From JACKHA01 sp041401985 (lineage in GTDB: Bacteria; Planctomycetota; Phycisphaerae; Phycisphaerales; UBA1924), in the NCBI GenBank assembly GCA_041401985.1, contig JAWKTE010000024.1, positions 1 to 58,296 on the forward strand: a DNA stretch of 58,296 nt, given 5' to 3'. The notes below the pieces were generated by a model. It was given only the letters and a program-made list of their open reading frames with translations, searched no databases and had not been told where the DNA came from. Below are positions 27,213-36,137 of the stretch, piece by piece. The translations under genes and the position numbers were made by a program. The first letter of the stretch is position 1, and every line of letters begins with the position of its first letter.

Positions 27213-28382
27213 GTGTCGACGGACATCATGCTCAGCCAGGTCCGTCGGTCGTTCTCAAGGGGGCGGCACGCGCGTGGCGATGTGCTGCGCGGGCTGGACC
27301 TCGAGGTGCGGGCCGGCGAGTACCTGACGCTGGTCGGGGCGTCGGGGGCGGGCAAGACGACGCTGCTGCGGCTGATCGCGGGGCTTGATCGCCCGGACTC
27401 GGGGGATGTCTGTTTCAATCGGGCGTCGGTGCTGGGCGTGCCGCCGGTGGATCGGGGTGTGGCGTTGGTGTTCCAGGGTGAGGCGCTCCACCCGCACCTG
27501 ACGGCGCGGGCGAACATGGCCCTGCCCCTGCGGGTGCGAAGGGTCGGTCGGGCCGAGATCGCGGCCCGGATCGACGAGGCGGCGGCGGCGCTGGGGATCC
27601 AGGGCGTGCTGGGGCGGACGCCGGGGCGGATGTCCGGGGGCGAGCGTCGGCGGGTGGCGCTGGCGCGGGCGCTGGTGCAGAGGCCCTCGGTGCTGCTGCT
27701 GGATGAGCCGCTGGCGAGCGTGGATGAGGCTCGCCGGCGTGCCGGGTGGGACGAGTTGCGGGCGGTGCACCGGCGGCTGGGGTGCACGGTGGTCCACGTC
27801 ACCCACGACGATCAGGAGGCGATGGCGCTGGGGGATCGGATCGCCGTGCTGGGCGGGGGCGTGGTGCAACAGGTCGGCACGCCGACGCAGGTGTGGGAGA
27901 GGCCGGCGAACCGGTTCGTGGCGCGGGCGCTCGGGCGGCCCGTGATGAACATGGTTGAGGGGCGGGTTGAGGGGCGGGTCGATCGGCGCGAGGGGCGGGC
28001 GTGGTTCGTGGCGGCGGCGGGCGGGCGGCTGGCGATTTCGGATGCCTGGGCTGGATCGCTGCCGGACGGAGCGCCGGTCGGGCTGGGTTTCCGAGCGGGG
28101 GCGATCGACGTCGCGGGACCGGTCGAGGCCGGCGGGGCGGAACCGGCGCTGCACGGCGTCGTGCTCGACGTGGCCAGACTGGGGGACCGGGTCGAGGTGC
28201 GGGCGCGGCTCGGCGACGCCGCGACGAGCCCCGACAACGCCGAACCGGCGGGTCCCGAAGTGATCCTCCATCTCGGGCGGGGCGAGGAGACGCCGGCGAT
28301 CGGGCAGCCCATCCGGTTCCGCGTTCGGATGGACGGGGCATGCCTGTTTGAGCCGGGTGAGTTCGGGGCGCGGCTCGGGTGA
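27213..28382 (+). CDS. ABC transporter ATP-binding protein, sugar-import (MalK/UgpC) type
   Basis: 389 residues. GTG 27213 has GGAG eight bases upstream; ATG 27228 is possible. The nucleotide-binding domain is complete: Walker A GASGAGKTT, Q-loop VFQGEALHPHLT, signature MSGGERRRVALARALVQRP, Walker B VLLLDEPLASVD, and H-loop VVHVTHDD. After about residue 240 comes a TOBE-like beta domain (GRPVMNMVEG ... RAGAIDVAG ... VILHLGRGEE), which is typical of CUT1 sugar and glycerol-phosphate importers. No permease or binding protein genes are adjacent, so it may energise permeases encoded elsewhere. Confidence 0.85.
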   Translation: MSTDIMLSQVRRSFSRGRHARGDVLRGLDLEVRAGEYLTLVGASGAGKTTLLRLIAGLDRPDSGDVCFNRASVLGVPPVDRGVALVFQGEALHPHLTARANMALPLRVRRVGRAEIAARIDEAAAALGIQGVLGRTPGRMSGGERRRVALARALVQRPSVLLLDEPLASVDEARRRAGWDELRAVHRRLGCTVVHVTHDDQEAMALGDRIAVLGGGVVQQVGTPTQVWERPANRFVARALGRPVMNMVEGRVEGRVDRREGRAWFVAAAGGRLAISDAWAGSLPDGAPVGLGFRAGAIDVAGPVEAGGAEPALHGVVLDVARLGDRVEVRARLGDAATSPDNAEPAGPEVILHLGRGEETPAIGQPIRFRVRMDGACLFEPGEFGARLG

Positions 28383-28547
28383 TCCCGCGGGGGTCAAGGC
28401 CGTGGCGTCAGAGCAAAGGACATCGGGTCGGTTCAGTCCGAGAACCGCCCCTTGCGCGGGCGTTCTGACCCGCCACCGATCAACTGCCGAGATTGGTCGG
28501 TTGCCTTCCTATGGTGGAAGGGGTGCCCTGGACCGACCCGACCGCCG

Positions 28548-31500
28548 ATGCCCGACCGACCGGCCAGCACTGGACGCAAGGAGAGGCGCCGGAAGCGTCC
28601 CGAGCGGAGCCTGCGCGCCCGGATTCTGCGGGTCGTCGGCGGGGTGCTGATCTGCCTGATGCTGCTCATGGGCGCGGCAGCCCTGCTGACGCGGACGGCC
28701 CTGTGCAAGGTGTGGCTGCTGCCGACCATCGGCTCAGCCATGGGCGTGACCGTCGAGGCCGGGCACGCCCGGGTGCTGGCCGACGGGACGGTGGTGCTCG
28801 AAGACGCGGCGTTCATCCTGCCGGGGATCGACGGCGAGGCGGCCCGGTTCCTGGAGGTCGATCGGCTTGAGGTTGACCCGGACCTCTCGCGTCCGGGCAT
28901 CCCGATCTCGCGGATGCGCCTCGACGGCGCGCTGCTGCGGATCAGCCAGGACGCGACAGCCGACCGGGTGAATCTGCAGTTCCTGGAGATCCCGGGCTCT
29001 GGTGGGGGCTCGGGGCGGCGGGCGACCGCCCCGCCTCGGATCGATCTTCGGTCGGGCGTGGTGCAGTTCGGCGAGCACGACGCGGGCGGGTTCCGGGTGC
29101 TGAAGCAGATGTCGGTGCGGGGCGAGATCGTGCCGTCGCGCGACCCGGGCGCGGTGCAGGACGCGTGGAGCATCGCGCTGTACCAGGTTGATCCGAGCGA
29201 CCCGGACCACGCGATCGAGGACGGCATCTCCGTCGGCGGGACGATCGACCAGGACGGCGTGCGTCTGACGATGGAGCGGGCGTCGCTGGCGGACTGGCCG
29301 GCGGCGGCGGTGCCCTCGCGCCATCGCGGCGTGTTCGAGATGCTCGCGCTCGAGGGCGAGATCGAGCGCACGTTCCTGGAGTTCCAGTGGGAGGGGACGG
29401 TCGCGGCGGGCATGGAGGTGCGGAACGTCGCGCTGACGCTGCCGTTCGAGCGGCGCGAGCCGCGCGATGGCGGTGGGGAAGCCGGTGGCGAGTCCGGCGC
29501 GGGTCCCGGCGCCGGCCCCGGCGCGGCGTCGGACGGCGAGGGCGGGATGGTGCGTCTGACCCGCTCGGGCGGGACGATCCTGTTCACGGGCGGGGGTGTG
29601 GAGGCGACGCTCGAGGGCTGGGTGGAGGACCTGCCCTACCACGTCGAGTTGGAGTACCAGGGCCTGTCGGGGGACAGCCCGTTCACCTGCGAGTTGACCA
29701 CCGACGAGTTCCGCCTGAGCGAGCGTCCGCGCCTGCTGCCGTTCATGCCGCACGAGGTGGCCGAGCGTCTGGCGGACTTCCAGAATCCGACGGGGATCGT
29801 CAGCGCGCAGGTGCTGGTCGAGCGGGGGGGTGCGACGCCGGAGGGAGAGGCGGCGACGACGTTCTCCGGGCGTATCCGCGTGCGCGACGGGCGTGCGGCG
29901 TTCAAGATCTTCCCGTACCCGTTCGAGCAGATGGAGGCCGACGTCTTCTTCGATGAGACGCAGGTGCGGATCGACTCGATCACGGGCGAATCGGCGTCGG
30001 GGGCGCGGCTGGTGGCGTCGGGGCTGGTCACGCCGCTGGGCGAAGAGGCGGAGGTGACGATTCGCGTGGTGGTGACCGGTGCCCGGCTGGACGACGCGAT
30101 GCTGGCGTCGATGGACGCGGACCAGGCGGCACTTCTGCGATCGATCTTCAGCCGCGAGCGCCTCGGATCGCTGACCGAGGCGGGGCTGGTGCTCACGCCG
30201 GGGGGGCGTGACGACCGGATGGCGGAGCGCGACGCGGCCAACCGGCGGCTGGCGGAGTTGAGCGCGGTGTCGGGGCCGGCGGCGCGCGAGGAGGCCCGCG
30301 AGGTTCGGCGGCGCCTGAGCGAGGCCGAGCGGGCGCTGCGCCGCCCGGAGTTCGCGTTCGGCGGCGAGGCGAACGTCAACGTGCTCGTGCACCGCGAGCG
30401 CGGGTTGGTGAGCCGGTGGTCGACGCGGGTGGAGATCGGCCTGCCGCGCGCCGGGCTGCTGCCCGAGGCGTTCCCGCTGCCGATCGTGGCGCGGGGCGTG
30501 CGGGTGCTGATCGAGAACGACGAGTTGCGCCTGACGCAGGGGACGTTCGCGCCGGTGTCGGGCGGGACGGCCGAGATCGAGGCCCGCGTGACGATGCCTT
30601 CGCGTCGGAGCGACGGGTCGCGCGGGCAGGGCTCGATCGTGCCGCACCTGGCGATCCAGGCGAGCGACGTGCCGCTGGACGAGTTGCTGGCGTATGCGAT
30701 CGGGCACGTGGGCGGCGTTGGGGCAGGTGGGACCGATGTGCCCGCATGGACGACTGGACTTCAGGCGGCCGCCCGGGGCGGCGTCGTGAGCGCGGGCGTG
30801 GTGGTCGGGGCCCGCGAGGACGGGTCGCTGGGGTACGACGTGTCGGCCGAGTTCGATCGGGCGGTGTTCGTTGCGCCGGTGTCGCTTGGGGGCGGGCCGC
30901 GCTTGTCGCTGCTGGCGCGGCACGGGCGCGTGCAGGCGAGCGAGTCGCGGCTCGACATCGGGTTCGACGCGAGCCTGCAGGCCCACGGCCAGACGGGCGG
31001 CGGTTCTTCCGAGGCGGGAACCGAGGCTTCCAACGGGGGTCAGGGCGAGAGCGCCGCACGCGCGGTGGGGCAGGCCCGGATCGACGCGTCGCTTGCGCTG
31101 CGGGCGACCGAAGAAGTTGAGGCAAACGCGTACACCATCTCGATCGCCGGGCGCGACGTTGTCTCCGAGATGCCGATCGAGACGCTGGTCGGCGTGCTGG
31201 CGCCGGAGGTTGAGACCACGCTGCGGGGATTGCGCGAGCGGTACGAGCCGCGGGGCGTGGTCGGCGGGAGCGTGCGGGTGGCGGGCGTGCTTGGGGATGA
31301 GCCACGATCCGTTGAGGTGGATATGGCGTCGCTGGCGGGGGCGTCGATCGCGCTGGAGCCGGGGCGCGTCGGGCTTGAGAACGCCGAGGGCGTGCTGCGG
31401 GTGTCGCTGCCCCGGCAGGATGCGCCCGGGTGGCTGGCAGCCGAGGCGTTCGCGGCGGACTCGTCGCTCGATGGCGTGGCGGCGGGGCGGTGGAGCCTTG

Positions 31501-33185
31501 ATGGGCGTGTTGAGTTGCTCGCGGGCGACGCCGGGGCGATGCGGGCCGGTGCGCTCGACGTGCGGGTCGGCGTTCGCGATGCGGACCTTGGCTCCGGGCT
31601 CGTGCGCTCGGCGATGCAGACGTTCGCGCCGGAGGCAGCGGGGGCGCTGCTGCCGCGGAACCCGGTGGGCGGGTTCGATCTGGATCTGGCGGCGACGCGT
31701 GCTGGCGTTGATGACGACGCGGCGTACGAGGGGGTGTTCCGCCCGCGGTCGTTCGCGCTGGACCTGCGCGGCCAGCGGATCGCGTTCGACAGCGTGAGCG
31801 GAGCCGTGTTCTTCGACGCGGCCGGCGGGCAGGCCGAGGGCGTGCGGGCTGCCGGGCCGGACTTTGCCATCGCGGGCGACGCGTCGTGGGCGTGGACGGG
31901 GCAGGGCCAGACGCTGGTCGAAGCGACGTTCAGCGCGGACGCGGCCGGGCTGTCGCCGCGGGTGCTGGCGTTGCTGCCGGCGGAACTCGTTGCGGGATTC
32001 GAAGAGATCGGGCTGGCTGTTGCCGGGCCGGTGTCGGTCCTGGAAGCGACGATCAGCGCGAACATGCCGGCGGAGGGCGACGCGTCGGTGCGGGCCAGCG
32101 GGGCGGTGCACGCGAGCGGCGTGTCTGCCAGCGTCGGTGTGCCGATCGAGGAAGGCGTCGGCACGGTGTGGTTCGAGGCCGACGCGCAGGCGGGGCGGCC
32201 CGCGTCGTACACGCTGAACATCGCGGGCGATTCCGTGCGGGCCTCGGGCGTGGCCCTGACGCGGGCCAGGGCGCGGGTCGCGTCGGGGGCGTCGGCGGGC
32301 GAGGTCGTCATCCCGCTGCTGGAGGCCGAGGCCTATGGCGGGCGGCTCGCGGGCAGCGGGCGGATGGTCCGCGGCGGGGCGGGGCGGTCGGAACTGCGGT
32401 ACGACGTGGCCCTGCAGGCCTCGGGCGTGCGGTTCGCGTCGCTGCTGGAGGAACTGGAGCGGAACCGCCGGCTGGAGCGCGAGGCCGAGGGGGCCGCGCC
32501 GGCTGGCGATCCCGGCGTGCCGGCTGTCGTGGCGGATGGTGCTGGGGGTGGCGCCGAGTCCGTGCCCCCTGACGCCTCGCGGGGCCTGCTGGCCGCGGAG
32601 GTCAGCCTCGCCGGCGTCGTCGGGCGCGACGCCACGCGGCGCGGGCGCGGCTCGATCCAGGTCGGCGATGGGCCGGTGGTGTCGCTGCCGCTGCTGATGC
32701 CGATCATCGAGATGACGAACCTGCGCCTGCCCGCCAGCACGCCGCTGGACGTGGCGTTCGGCGAGTTCTATGTGCTGGGCGACACCGTCACGTTCGAGGA
32801 ACTCTCGGCGTTCACGCGGACGGTCGAGATTTGGGGCTACGGCGAACTGGATTGGGCCAGCCAGCGCCTCGACATGCGGTTCAACACACGCTCGACCGCG
32901 CCGATCCCGGTCGTAAGCGAACTCATCGAGGGCGTGCGGAACGAACTCTTCTCGACCCGCGTCCGCGGCACGCTCGACGAGCCGGACGTGCAAGGCGTGC
33001 AGTTCCAGGGGGCCCGGCGCGTCATCGACACGCTGCTGGGCGACGGGCCCGACGAGCAGGAGCGGCGCCTGGCGGAGATCGGCGAGCGGGCGCGGCTGAA
33101 CCGGTCGCGGGCGCTGCGGGCGGGCGAGCGGCTGCGGTGGCTGGTGGCGTCGCAGATGGAGGGGGAGGCGGGGCCGCGGGAGTAG
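28548..33185 (+). CDS. Very large AsmA-like envelope protein
   Basis: 1545 residues from ATG 28548; no strong ribosome binding site is visible, and a start at 28452 is possible. A basic head is followed by one transmembrane helix (ILRVVGGVLICLMLLMGAAALL, residues 25-46). The remaining 1,490 residues are predicted periplasmic, made of repeated beta segments of the DUF3971/AsmA/TamB kind. The C-terminus has the AsmA_2 hallmark stretch PLLMPIIEMTNLRLP, TVTFEELSAFTRTVEIWGYG and LDMRFNTRSTAPIP. AsmA-like proteins form hydrophobic bridges that move phospholipids towards the outer membrane, or help assemble outer membrane proteins. The 4.6 kb frame is unbroken, unlike several genes here. Confidence 0.84.
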   Translation: MPDRPASTGRKERRRKRPERSLRARILRVVGGVLICLMLLMGAAALLTRTALCKVWLLPTIGSAMGVTVEAGHARVLADGTVVLEDAAFILPGIDGEAARFLEVDRLEVDPDLSRPGIPISRMRLDGALLRISQDATADRVNLQFLEIPGSGGGSGRRATAPPRIDLRSGVVQFGEHDAGGFRVLKQMSVRGEIVPSRDPGAVQDAWSIALYQVDPSDPDHAIEDGISVGGTIDQDGVRLTMERASLADWPAAAVPSRHRGVFEMLALEGEIERTFLEFQWEGTVAAGMEVRNVALTLPFERREPRDGGGEAGGESGAGPGAGPGAASDGEGGMVRLTRSGGTILFTGGGVEATLEGWVEDLPYHVELEYQGLSGDSPFTCELTTDEFRLSERPRLLPFMPHEVAERLADFQNPTGIVSAQVLVERGGATPEGEAATTFSGRIRVRDGRAAFKIFPYPFEQMEADVFFDETQVRIDSITGESASGARLVASGLVTPLGEEAEVTIRVVVTGARLDDAMLASMDADQAALLRSIFSRERLGSLTEAGLVLTPGGRDDRMAERDAANRRLAELSAVSGPAAREEAREVRRRLSEAERALRRPEFAFGGEANVNVLVHRERGLVSRWSTRVEIGLPRAGLLPEAFPLPIVARGVRVLIENDELRLTQGTFAPVSGGTAEIEARVTMPSRRSDGSRGQGSIVPHLAIQASDVPLDELLAYAIGHVGGVGAGGTDVPAWTTGLQAAARGGVVSAGVVVGAREDGSLGYDVSAEFDRAVFVAPVSLGGGPRLSLLARHGRVQASESRLDIGFDASLQAHGQTGGGSSEAGTEASNGGQGESAARAVGQARIDASLALRATEEVEANAYTISIAGRDVVSEMPIETLVGVLAPEVETTLRGLRERYEPRGVVGGSVRVAGVLGDEPRSVEVDMASLAGASIALEPGRVGLENAEGVLRVSLPRQDAPGWLAAEAFAADSSLDGVAAGRWSLDGRVELLAGDAGAMRAGALDVRVGVRDADLGSGLVRSAMQTFAPEAAGALLPRNPVGGFDLDLAATRAGVDDDAAYEGVFRPRSFALDLRGQRIAFDSVSGAVFFDAAGGQAEGVRAAGPDFAIAGDASWAWTGQGQTLVEATFSADAAGLSPRVLALLPAELVAGFEEIGLAVAGPVSVLEATISANMPAEGDASVRASGAVHASGVSASVGVPIEEGVGTVWFEADAQAGRPASYTLNIAGDSVRASGVALTRARARVASGASAGEVVIPLLEAEAYGGRLAGSGRMVRGGAGRSELRYDVALQASGVRFASLLEELERNRRLEREAEGAAPAGDPGVPAVVADGAGGGAESVPPDASRGLLAAEVSLAGVVGRDATRRGRGSIQVGDGPVVSLPLLMPIIEMTNLRLPASTPLDVAFGEFYVLGDTVTFEELSAFTRTVEIWGYGELDWASQRLDMRFNTRSTAPIPVVSELIEGVRNELFSTRVRGTLDEPDVQGVQFQGARRVIDTLLGDGPDEQERRLAEIGERARLNRSRALRAGERLRWLVASQMEGEAGPRE

Positions 33186-33252
33186 GGGTGGCAGCGGCAA
33201 GGCCCGCGCTGGGCGTCGGAGGCGGGACGGCGAGCGATACAATCAGAGAGCC

Positions 33253-33561
33253 ATGATCCCGCTCGTCTCGGAGAACCTGGAGGCGATCCGCGAGCTGTGC
33301 GCCCGGCACAAGGTGCGTCGGCTGTTCCTGTTTGGATCGGCGGCGACCGGGGCGTTCGATCCCGCCAAGAGCGACCTGGATTTCTTGGTTGTGTTCGAGC
33401 CGCACGAGCGGGGCGGGTTTGACGATGTGTTCTTCCTGCTACGGGAGGACTTGATCGCCCTCTTCGAGCGTCCGGTGGACCTGGTCGAGGGCTCGACACT
33501 GCGCAACCCGTACCTGATCGCCTCGATCAACCGAACGAAGCGGCTCCTGCATGCGGCTTGA
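33253..33561 (+). CDS. mntA: MntA-like minimal nucleotidyltransferase (antitoxin)
   Basis: 102 residues. The catalytic motif is LFLFGSAATGAFDPAKSDLD, i.e. Gly-Ser then Asp-x-Asp eleven residues later, as in MNT-domain proteins. In the HepT/MntA toxin-antitoxin systems MntA neutralises the HepT RNase by adding AMP groups to it. Its 3' end overlaps the HepT gene by 11 bases, the standard order. A TACAAT -10-like hexamer at 33238-33243 is only nine bases before the ATG, so transcription might begin almost at the start codon, although CAGAGAG could also serve as a weak ribosome binding site. Confidence 0.85.
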   Translation: MIPLVSENLEAIRELCARHKVRRLFLFGSAATGAFDPAKSDLDFLVVFEPHERGGFDDVFFLLREDLIALFERPVDLVEGSTLRNPYLIASINRTKRLLHAA

Positions 33562-33934
33562 CGAGACTGACCTCAAGTACCTCTGGGACATGCTCGACGC
33601 GGCCCGTCGGGCGCTCAGCCATGTAGCGGGGATGACAGAGGAGCAATACCGCCGAGACCGAAAGACGCAGGACGCCGTCGAGCGAACCGTCGAGATCGTG
33701 GGGGAGGCGGCTCGCCATGTCTCCGAACCGGCCCGGGCCCAGTTCCCGGAGCTGCGGTGGGGTTCGATCGTCGCGGCCCGGCACATCCTCGCCCATGAGT
33801 ACGACGATGTGAACCAGCAGGTCATGTGGAAGATCATCACGATCCACCTGCCGGTGCTCACAACAACGCTCGCGCCCGTCGTTGAAGCGAACCCTCCGGG
33901 TCCGGAAGCGGGAGAGAATCCGACAAGCCCATGA
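33551..33934 (+). CDS. hepT: HepT-like ribonuclease (toxin)
   Basis: 127 residues, helical, with the HEPN catalytic motif R-x4-H-x-Y seen as RHILAHEY (about residues 76-83). It is paired with the MNT gene at 33253. HepT cleaves or trims RNA and is restrained by AMPylation of its Tyr region. The C-terminus is extended by a Pro-rich tail (EANPPGPEAGENPTSP). The stop overlaps the purB start in an ATGA junction, so the toxin pair and purB are probably translated from one message, an uncommon partner for such a module. Confidence 0.83.
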   Translation: MRLDETDLKYLWDMLDAARRALSHVAGMTEEQYRRDRKTQDAVERTVEIVGEAARHVSEPARAQFPELRWGSIVAARHILAHEYDDVNQQVMWKIITIHLPVLTTTLAPVVEANPPGPEAGENPTSP

Positions 33935-35781
33935 CCTCCCCATACGACACCCACACCTCCCCCCTCGCCACGCGCAACGCCAGCCCGGCCATGCTGCGCC
34001 TGTGGTCGGCGCGCCACAAGTTCAACACGTGGCGGCGGATCTGGCTGGCGGTGGCCGAGGCGATGTGCGAGATGGGCGAGGGCGGCGCGGCTTCAAAGGC
34101 AGCCCCGAGCGCGGGCTCGGGAAGCGGAGCCCGACGCGCGAGCGTCGGGTCGGATGCGCCGGGGGCTGCCGAGAGTGCGGGAGTCCAGGGTTCGCCGGGC
34201 CGCGACGCTGGCGCGTCGGGCTCTGCGCGGGGCGTGCTGGTCACGCGCGAGCAGGTCGAGGAACTGCGGGCGGTCGTCGAGCGGAAGAACCCCGATGGCA
34301 CGGTGGGCATCACCGATGACGAGATCAGGCTGGCCGAGAAGTACGAGCGGGATCTGCGCCACGACGTCATGGCCCATGTGCACGCGCTGGGCGATGCGTG
34401 CCCGAAGGCGCGGCCGATCATCCACCTGGGCATGACGAGCCAGGATGTGGTGTGCAATGCGGATTTGCTGATCATCAGCGAGGCCTGGCAAACGCTCGAA
34501 GCGAAGGTCGTTCGCCTCGCCATCGGTCTGGGCGTCCAGGCGACTTCGTACTGCCGCGTCCCCACCCTCGGGTTCACGCACTATCAGCCTGCTCAGCCGA
34601 TGACGGTCGGTCGCCGACTCGCTGGTTACGCCCACGACATCTACGGCACGCTGAACAACGGTCGCTTCGGCATCAGGCTTCGCGGGTTCAGGGGTGCGAC
34701 GGGCACGCAGGCGTCGTTCCTACACCTCTTTGGCGGCGATGCCGCCCTCGTCGACGCCTTTGAAGCAGCGGCCGTCGCGCGGCTCTCGGGAGAGGGCAGC
34801 CGCGCGGAGATTGCGGCCCAACGGCTCGAGAATGAGCGCAGCAGTCGAAGGATCGCCGACCTCGTTTACACCTCGAACGATCGAGAGGACTTGTTGGAAC
34901 GGGTGGCTCGGGATCGGCCGCCGCTCCCGGAAGCCCCAGATGCGGCATACATGGCGAGAGTTGACGTCGACTTCGTTGAGTCGCGTACGTTCCAACTCAC
35001 CGGACAGACCTACCCGAGGTACTACGACGCCCTACTCCTCGCCGACCTCGCCTCCGTCGCCGCCGTCCTCCACAAAATCGCCACCGACATCCGACTCCTC
35101 TCCAACCGCAAGGAACTCGACGAGCCCTTCGAGGACAAGCAGATCGGCTCCTCGGCCATGCCCTACAAACGCAACCCCATGCGCTGCGAGCGGATCTGCG
35201 GCCTCACGCGGTTCGTCATGAACCTGGTCGGCAACGCCTACGACACGGCCGCGACGCAGTGGCTCGAACGCACGCTCGACGACTCCTCCAACCGACGCCT
35301 CTCGCTGCCGGAAGCGTTCCTGGCCCTCGACGGCGCGCTCGACCTGATGCACAACGTCGCGTCGGGGCTCATTGTCCACGAAGCGATGGTCCGCAAGAAC
35401 CTGATGGCCGAGTTGCCGTTCATGGCCACCGAGAACATCCTGATGGCGTGCGTGCGGGCGGGCGGGGACCGGCAGGAGTACCACGAGAAGATCCGCGTGC
35501 ACGCCCAGGCCGCGGGCTGGCGGGTCAAGCACGAGGGGCTGGACAACGACCTGCTGGAGCGCCTCAAGAACGACAAGGCGTTCTGGTCCAAGTCCCGCGG
35601 CGGGCCGCTGGAATCCGAACTCGACTGGTCCGAGGGCGCGGGCGGCCTGCTGGACCCGATGCGGTACGTCGGGCGGAGCGTCGAGCAGACCGAGCGGTTC
35701 ATCAAGGAAGTCGTCGAGCCGCTGCGCGAGCGGTACAAGGACGCGATCGAGGGGCTGGGCGAGAGCGGGCCGCGGGTGTGA
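33931..35781 (+). CDS. purB: Adenylosuccinate lyase PurB with two insertions
   Basis: 616 residues; the usual length is 430-480. PurB splits adenylosuccinate and SAICAR in purine synthesis. Family blocks are clear: RHDVMAHVHALGD, IIHLGMTSQDV, PTLGFTHYQPAQPMTVG, the signature GSSAMPYKRNPMRCER and LPFMATENILMA. It is closest to the eukaryotic-type ADSL subgroup. The first insert (about residues 52-101) is low complexity and is encoded by an inverted pair of palindromic repeats. A second insert of about 60 residues (from about 275 to 340) lies before the LTGQTY block, in a stretch with lower GC and different codon choice. ATG 33931 overlaps the hepT stop by four bases. Confidence 0.9.
   Translation: MTSPYDTHTSPLATRNASPAMLRLWSARHKFNTWRRIWLAVAEAMCEMGEGGAASKAAPSAGSGSGARRASVGSDAPGAAESAGVQGSPGRDAGASGSARGVLVTREQVEELRAVVERKNPDGTVGITDDEIRLAEKYERDLRHDVMAHVHALGDACPKARPIIHLGMTSQDVVCNADLLIISEAWQTLEAKVVRLAIGLGVQATSYCRVPTLGFTHYQPAQPMTVGRRLAGYAHDIYGTLNNGRFGIRLRGFRGATGTQASFLHLFGGDAALVDAFEAAAVARLSGEGSRAEIAAQRLENERSSRRIADLVYTSNDREDLLERVARDRPPLPEAPDAAYMARVDVDFVESRTFQLTGQTYPRYYDALLLADLASVAAVLHKIATDIRLLSNRKELDEPFEDKQIGSSAMPYKRNPMRCERICGLTRFVMNLVGNAYDTAATQWLERTLDDSSNRRLSLPEAFLALDGALDLMHNVASGLIVHEAMVRKNLMAELPFMATENILMACVRAGGDRQEYHEKIRVHAQAAGWRVKHEGLDNDLLERLKNDKAFWSKSRGGPLESELDWSEGAGGLLDPMRYVGRSVEQTERFIKEVVEPLRERYKDAIEGLGESGPRV
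34106..34226. repeat. Inverted pair of palindromic repeats (family 2) inside purB
   Basis: Hairpin CCCGACGC-GCGA-GCGTCGGG at 34130-34149 and hairpin CGACGC-TGGC-GCGTCG at 34203-34218 are inverted copies of the palindrome at 43553-43586. The 22 bases at 34205-34226 match 43565-43586 with one difference. A separate CGAGC/GCTCG hairpin sits at 34106-34119. All are translated in the purB frame. Confidence 0.8.
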
Positions 35782-36117
35782 AGGTGGGCCGGCTCTCCGA
35801 GCCGGACTCCCTACTGCTTCTACCCCTCCTCAGAGTCGGCGGCGCGACACAGACTCCGCAACGGCTCCCGTTGAGGGGGCGTGGCTCTCCGGCCCCGCCG
35901 AATGCGTGTACACGCCCTCAACTGTCGGCGATCTCGTCGGCACCGTGTTGCACCGACAGGCCCTTCGAACACAGCACACCGCAACCCGACACGAGGCGGG
36001 CCGGAAAGCCCGCCCCCGTCGGTCGCGAGTCGCTGGTTGTGTCGAGACTGGTGTCGGCTCGACTGTGTGGCGATGGCTGTTCACATGCGTGCTCAGAGCA
36101 GCAAGCATGCCACACGG
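35782..36117 (+). repeat. Composite repeat element, copy A (purB-holA space)
   Basis: The element begins at the purB stop with a hairpin CCGGCTC-TCC-GAGCCGG (35789-35805), runs through about 240 bases and ends in a CATGC...GCATG palindrome with the tail GCCACACGG (36084-36117). A diverged inverted copy lies at 37805-38218; the two align from the leading GGTGGGCCGGCTCTCCGAGC through a shared GAGGCGGGC-GGAAAGCCCGCCCC block. I see no protein in the 356-base gap that it fills between convergent genes. Confidence 0.8.
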
Positions 36118-36137
36118 CGAACCCGCTTCGAACTGAT

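Noticed and set aside
27213..33185. ABC ATPase and the AsmA-like protein as one lipid transport system
   Set aside because: The ATPase is of the sugar-import type with a TOBE domain, and no permease links the two; adjacency alone is not enough.
28734..33242. A 1,502-codon open frame on the - strand opposite the AsmA-like gene
   Set aside because: It is Arg/Pro/His-rich with no domain or signal, and arises from very high GC3 of the + strand gene. The + strand product has clear AsmA features.
36084..36117. CATGC...GCATG palindrome considered as a dif or phage attachment site
   Set aside because: It occurs four times nearby with variable arms and lacks the 11-6-11 Xer layout.
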